The notes beneath the pieces were generated by a model, which had not been told where the DNA came from, did no database searches, and saw only the letters and a list, made by a program, of their open reading frames with translations. A stretch of DNA of 26,360 nt. It comes from JBNAGF01 sp049801055. GTDB lineage: Bacteria > Pseudomonadota > Alphaproteobacteria > Rhodobacterales > Rhodobacteraceae. Below are positions 23,023 to 26,360 of this stretch, piece after piece; within the stretch, counting starts at the first letter, position 1, and every line of letters starts with the position of its first letter. Location: contig NZ_JBNAGF010000017.1 in assembly GCF_049801055.1 (NCBI RefSeq), positions 1-26,360 of the forward strand, in the 5' to 3' direction. The position numbers and the translations under genes are program-made.

Positions 23023-24186
23023 TCAGTAGGCCTTGCCGCGGGCCGAGACCGGCCAGACGGTTTCGACCTTGCCGTTGCGGACGCCGACATACCAATCGTG
23101 AACATTGGCGGTGGGGTCGCAGTGACCGGGCACCAGCTTCAGCTTGTCGTTCACTTTCAGCACTCCGCCGGGATCGGCGACAACGCCATGTTCGTCCGAG
23201 CACTTGATGTATTCGACATCATCGCGACCAAAGACCGTCGGCAGACCGCTGTCGACCGACTGCGCCTTGAGACCGGCATCCACGATGGCCTTGTCGGCCT
23301 TGGCGTGGCTCATCACCGAGGTGAGGATGAAGAACGCATTCTCCCACTCGCCCTGGTCGATGCGGTTGCCGTCTTGATCGAGAATACGGCCGTAATCGGC
23401 ATCCATGAACGCGTAGGAACCGCACTGCAGCTCGTTGTAGACGCCCGAGTCGCTCTCGAAGTAGTAGGAGCCGGTGCCGCCGCCGCCGACGATGTCACAC
23501 TCAAGACCCTCGGTCTTCAGCGTGTCGACTGCGTCTTTCACCATGGCAACCGCGATGTCGATCTTCTCTTTGCGGTCGTTGTAGTCGTCCATGTGCTGCA
23601 TCGCGCCCTGATAGGCCTGGATGCCCGAGAACTTGAGGCCTTCTGCCGCGTCGATCGCCTTGGCGATTTCGACAACTTCCGGCGTCGTCGTCACACCGCA
23701 GCGGCCCGCGCCACAATCGATCTCGACGAGACATTCGATCTGAGTGCCGTGCTTTTGCGCCGCGGCAGACAGGTCGGCCACGTTCGCGATGTCGTCCACG
23801 CAGCAGATCGTGCGGGCGCCAAGCTTGGGCAGACGCGCCAGACGATCGATCTTGGCCGCTTCACGGACCTGGTTGGAGACCAGAACGTCCTTGATGCCGC
23901 CACGCGCAAAAACTTCCGCTTCGGAAACTTTCTGACAGCAAACGCCGCAGGCGCCGCCCAGTTCTTCCTGCAGCTTCTGCACGTCCACCGACTTGTGCAT
24001 CTTGCCGTGGGTGCGGTGACGCATGCCGTGATCCTTGGCATAGTCACCCATCTTCTTGATGTTGCGCTCAAGCGCGTCCAGATCCAGCACAAGGCAGGGG
24101 GTCTGGATGTCGGCTTCGTCCATGCCCGGCAGGGCGGGAACGTCAAAGCCAACTTCGAGGCCGTCGAGATTTACCGGTTTGTTCAT
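23023..24186 (-). CDS. bhcC: Beta-hydroxyaspartate aldolase
   Basis: Condenses glycine and glyoxylate to erythro-beta-hydroxyaspartate. The 387-residue PLP enzyme has the alanine-racemase-like (fold type III) D-threonine aldolase / D-serine dehydratase architecture. The H-R-T-H-G-K-M-H-K segment (57-65) contains the likely PLP lysine (K62 or K65). The Y-F-E-S and G-S-Y-A-F-M-D regions and the metal-binding H355-C356-D-P-T motif near the C-terminus fit the family. The ATG at 24186 has GGGAG at good spacing; a longer frame would extend into bhcB. It follows bhcB by 14 bp. Without its neighbours it could be called a D-threonine aldolase, but between bhcB and bhcD the assignment is firm. Confidence 0.95.
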   Translation of the reverse strand: MNKPVNLDGLEVGFDVPALPGMDEADIQTPCLVLDLDALERNIKKMGDYAKDHGMRHRTHGKMHKSVDVQKLQEELGGACGVCCQKVSEAEVFARGGIKDVLVSNQVREAAKIDRLARLPKLGARTICCVDDIANVADLSAAAQKHGTQIECLVEIDCGAGRCGVTTTPEVVEIAKAIDAAEGLKFSGIQAYQGAMQHMDDYNDRKEKIDIAVAMVKDAVDTLKTEGLECDIVGGGGTGSYYFESDSGVYNELQCGSYAFMDADYGRILDQDGNRIDQGEWENAFFILTSVMSHAKADKAIVDAGLKAQSVDSGLPTVFGRDDVEYIKCSDEHGVVADPGGVLKVNDKLKLVPGHCDPTANVHDWYVGVRNGKVETVWPVSARGKAY

Positions 24187-24200
24187 TGTCGTTGCTCCCT

Positions 24201-25169
24201 TCACAATGTCCACGGCAGCTTGTCGAGATCGACATTGCCGCCGGTGATGATCACGCCCACGCGCTTGCCCTTGAAGGCGTCGGGGTTCTTCAAAATCGTC
24301 GCCAGCGGCACCGCGCTGGACGGTTCCATGACAACCCGCAGGTGCTTCCACGTCAGTTTCATCGCGTCGATGATCTCCTGCTCGGAGGCCGTGTAGATCT
24401 CCGACACATGGTTCGACACAAAATGCCAGGTCAGGTCCTTCAGCGGCACCAGCAGCCCGTCCGCAATCGTCTTGGGCGCGTCATCAGCAATGATGTGACC
24501 CGCCTTGAAGCTGCGATAGGCATCGTCAGCCTGCTCCGGCTCGGCCGCGATGATCCTGGTCTCGGGAGCAAGGTTCGACAGCGTCAGGCAGGTGCCCGAG
24601 ATCATGCCGCCGCCGCCAATCGGCGCGACAACCATGTCCAGCCCGCCGGTCTGCTCCAGAAGCTCCTTCGAACAGGTCCCCTGCCCCGCGATCACCCGCG
24701 GGTCATTATAGGGGTGCACGAAGTCGCCGCCGGTCGCGGCCTGCACCTTGGCAAAGGTCTCTTCCCGCGACGTGGTCGAGGGCTCGCATTCGGTGATCTT
24801 GCCGCCATAGCGACGGACCGTGTCCTTCTTGGCCTGCGGTGCCGTATGCGGCATCACCACGTTGCATGGAATGCCGCGCAGCATCGCCGCGTAGCTCAGG
24901 CACGACGCATGGTTGCCCGAAGAATGGGTGGCCACACCCTTTTTCGCCTGCTCCTCGTCCAGCCCGAACACCGCGTTGGTGGCACCGCGCACCTTGAAGG
25001 CGCCCGGCTCCTGGAAGTTCTCGCACTTGAAGAAGATCTCCGCGCCGGTCAGCTCGTTGAGATAGTTCGAGGTGCGGACCGGCGTGCGCCGGATATGCGG
25101 CTTGATGCGCTCATGGGCAACAAGCATGTCCGCCAGGGTAGGGATTTCCATGTCGAGACCGTCCTTCAT
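24201..25169 (-). CDS. bhcB: Beta-hydroxyaspartate dehydratase
   Basis: Removes water from erythro-beta-hydroxyaspartate to give iminosuccinate. The 322-residue protein is a PLP enzyme of the serine/threonine dehydratase family: PLP lysine K59 in E-P-G-A-F-K-V-R-G-A, the substrate loop S-S-G-N-H-A (83-88) and the phosphate-binding G-G-G-G-M (185-189). The ATG at 25169 overlaps the bhcA stop by one base (TGATG), implying coupled translation. A second ATG at 25151 (M-E-I-P-T-L) is a possible alternative start. It is 14 bp before bhcC. Confidence 0.95.
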   Translation of the reverse strand: MKDGLDMEIPTLADMLVAHERIKPHIRRTPVRTSNYLNELTGAEIFFKCENFQEPGAFKVRGATNAVFGLDEEQAKKGVATHSSGNHASCLSYAAMLRGIPCNVVMPHTAPQAKKDTVRRYGGKITECEPSTTSREETFAKVQAATGGDFVHPYNDPRVIAGQGTCSKELLEQTGGLDMVVAPIGGGGMISGTCLTLSNLAPETRIIAAEPEQADDAYRSFKAGHIIADDAPKTIADGLLVPLKDLTWHFVSNHVSEIYTASEQEIIDAMKLTWKHLRVVMEPSSAVPLATILKNPDAFKGKRVGVIITGGNVDLDKLPWTL

Positions 25170-26359
25170 CAAGCGGCCGCTTTTTGCGAGGCGACCGTGG
25201 AGTTGCGATAGTAGTCCTGGGCCGCGGCAACGCCCGAACCCAACTTGATGTCCAGGCCGAGGTCGGCCATCACCATTTCGGCGGTGGCAATACCGGACAG
25301 CGCCAGAACGTCGGTCAGCTGACCCAGGTGACCGATCCGGAACACCTTGCCGGCAACCTCGCCAAGACCAACGCCATAGGCGACGCCGTACTTGCTGGCC
25401 GCATGGGTCACGATATCCGTCGCATTAAAACCTTCCGGCGTCTTGATCGCGCTGACCGTGTCGGAATAGACATCCGACGACTGCGCGCAGAGCTCCAGAC
25501 CCCAGGCATTCACCGCCAGGCGCACGCCCTCGGCAATGCGGTGGTGACGGGCAAAGACATTCTCTAGGCCCTCGTCCAGCAGCATCTCGGTCGCCAGCTT
25601 CAGACCATTCATCAGGCCGACAGCGGGGGTGTACGGATAGGCATTGGCGGCATAACCCTTCTGCATGTCACGAATGTCGAAGAACGTGCGCGGCAGGGTC
25701 GCGCCCTCAACCGCAGCCATCGCCTTGGGCGAGAAGCCCACAATGGCCAGACCCGCGGGCAGCATGAAGCCTTTCTGCGAACCGGTCACGGCAATGTCCA
25801 CACCCCATTCGTCCATGCGGAAATCCATCGAGGCAATCGAGGACACACCGTCAACAAACAGCATCGCCGGGTGACCGGCCGCGTCCAGCGCCTTGCGCAC
25901 CGCGCCAATATCCGACTTCACGCCGGTGGCGGTCTCGTTATGCGTGGCCAGAACAACCTTGATCTCGTGGTTCGTATCCGCCTTCAGGATCTCTTCGTAA
26001 CGATCCGCAGGAAGACCCGTGCCCCAGGTCGCCTCGACAACCTGAACATCAAGACCATGACGCTGGCACATGTCGATCCAGCGGTGACTGAACATCCCGT
26101 TGCGCGCAGCAAGAACCTTGTCGCCAGCGCTCAGCGTGTTCGTCAAAGCCGTCTCCCAGCCGCCCGTCCCAGTCGACGGGAAAATGAAAATCTCAGCCGT
26201 CTCGCTCTTCAAAACCTTCTTTACACCCGAAAGCGCAGGATGAAGAATCTCTCCAAACAAGGGAGAACGGTGGTCAATCGTCGGCATGTAAATCGACTTG
26301 CGGATCTCCTCCGGCATGTTCGTTGGACCAGGGATAAATACGGGATTCTGAAAGCTCAT
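25169..26359 (-). CDS. bhcA: Aspartate-glyoxylate aminotransferase
   Basis: Transaminates glyoxylate to glycine using L-aspartate, releasing oxaloacetate as the net product of the cycle. The 396-residue class V aminotransferase begins at the very edge of the window but is complete, since the ATG at 26357-26359 gives the usual family start (P-G-P-T-N-M-P near 11-16). PLP contacts are D170 in F-V-D-G-V-S-S and K196 in G-S-Q-K-G-F-M-L-P. It resembles serine-glyoxylate and alanine-glyoxylate aminotransferases; the following bhcB, bhcC and bhcD settle the role. Its promoter, and any bhcR-type regulator normally found next to it, lie outside the window. Confidence 0.95.
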   Translation of the reverse strand: MSFQNPVFIPGPTNMPEEIRKSIYMPTIDHRSPLFGEILHPALSGVKKVLKSETAEIFIFPSTGTGGWETALTNTLSAGDKVLAARNGMFSHRWIDMCQRHGLDVQVVEATWGTGLPADRYEEILKADTNHEIKVVLATHNETATGVKSDIGAVRKALDAAGHPAMLFVDGVSSIASMDFRMDEWGVDIAVTGSQKGFMLPAGLAIVGFSPKAMAAVEGATLPRTFFDIRDMQKGYAANAYPYTPAVGLMNGLKLATEMLLDEGLENVFARHHRIAEGVRLAVNAWGLELCAQSSDVYSDTVSAIKTPEGFNATDIVTHAASKYGVAYGVGLGEVAGKVFRIGHLGQLTDVLALSGIATAEMVMADLGLDIKLGSGVAAAQDYYRNSTVASQKAAA

Positions 26360-26360
26360 G

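Noticed and set aside
22159..24396. A 745-codon open frame on the plus strand across bhcD and bhcC
   Set aside because: It is antisense to two firmly identified genes and spans their intergenic hairpin. It has no ribosome-binding site or family likeness. Long antisense frames are common in G/C-rich genes.
1..26360. Mobile elements, CRISPR arrays, tRNA or rRNA genes
   Set aside because: No transposase, integrase, spaced direct repeats or tRNA-like cloverleaf was seen on reading both strands.

Overview
The window looks like a chromosomal segment of a marine-type alphaproteobacterium of the Rhodobacterales (roseobacter group). The basis is the high-GC coding sequence, the gene styles (single-chain AceE with single-lipoyl-domain E2 and E3, PuuD-type urate oxidase, fused PuuE-UraD) and a complete bhcABCD set, which is characteristic of that group. 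Sixteen complete and well-supported metabolic or transport genes plus two regulators are present. No rRNA, tRNA, CRISPR array, insertion sequence or prophage gene was seen.

Region 1 (about 1-7675, minus strand): phaB - aceE - aceF - lpdA with gaps of 14-22 bp, then lipA after a 240-bp gap. This is the acetyl-CoA module: the pyruvate dehydrogenase complex, the enzyme that makes its lipoyl cofactor, and the NADPH-dependent acetoacetyl-CoA reductase of polyhydroxybutyrate synthesis placed first. Two near-identical palindromes (TTYAACGTTRAA core) lie upstream of phaB and of lipA and suggest one shared regulator.

Region 2 (7676-8192): 517 bp without a gene, able to form several stable stem-loops. 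It may encode an unassigned structured RNA or a long leader.

Region 3 (8193-16789): a purine (urate) degradation and uptake module. It holds puuD (urate hydroxylase with a cytochrome c domain), a LysR regulator, uraH, a fused puuE-uraD, allA, an NCS2 purine permease, a GntR/FCD regulator and a Tsx-like outer-membrane channel. Together they take urate to glyoxylate and urea, except for the allantoate-to-ureidoglycolate step, whose enzyme is not in the window.

Region 4 (16790-26359, all minus strand): a second NCS2 permease, maeB, a UreI/AmiS-type urea/amide channel, a BCP-type peroxiredoxin, and bhcD, bhcC, bhcB, bhcA of the beta-hydroxyaspartate cycle. The cycle turns two glyoxylate into oxaloacetate without losing CO2. 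The channel and the peroxiredoxin sit 2 and 10 bp apart at the tail of the bhc operon.

Read as a whole, the window encodes a near-continuous route. Purines enter through the Tsx-like channel and the NCS2 permeases and are oxidised to glyoxylate and urea. Urea can leave or equilibrate through the UreI-like channel. Glyoxylate is assimilated through Bhc to oxaloacetate. MaeB and pyruvate dehydrogenase connect C4 acids to acetyl-CoA, and PhaB can divert acetyl-CoA to storage. The individual enzymes are known families. The physical coupling of purine catabolism to the beta-hydroxyaspartate cycle, the channel and peroxiredoxin in the bhc operon, and the paired operators are the parts that deserve attention.
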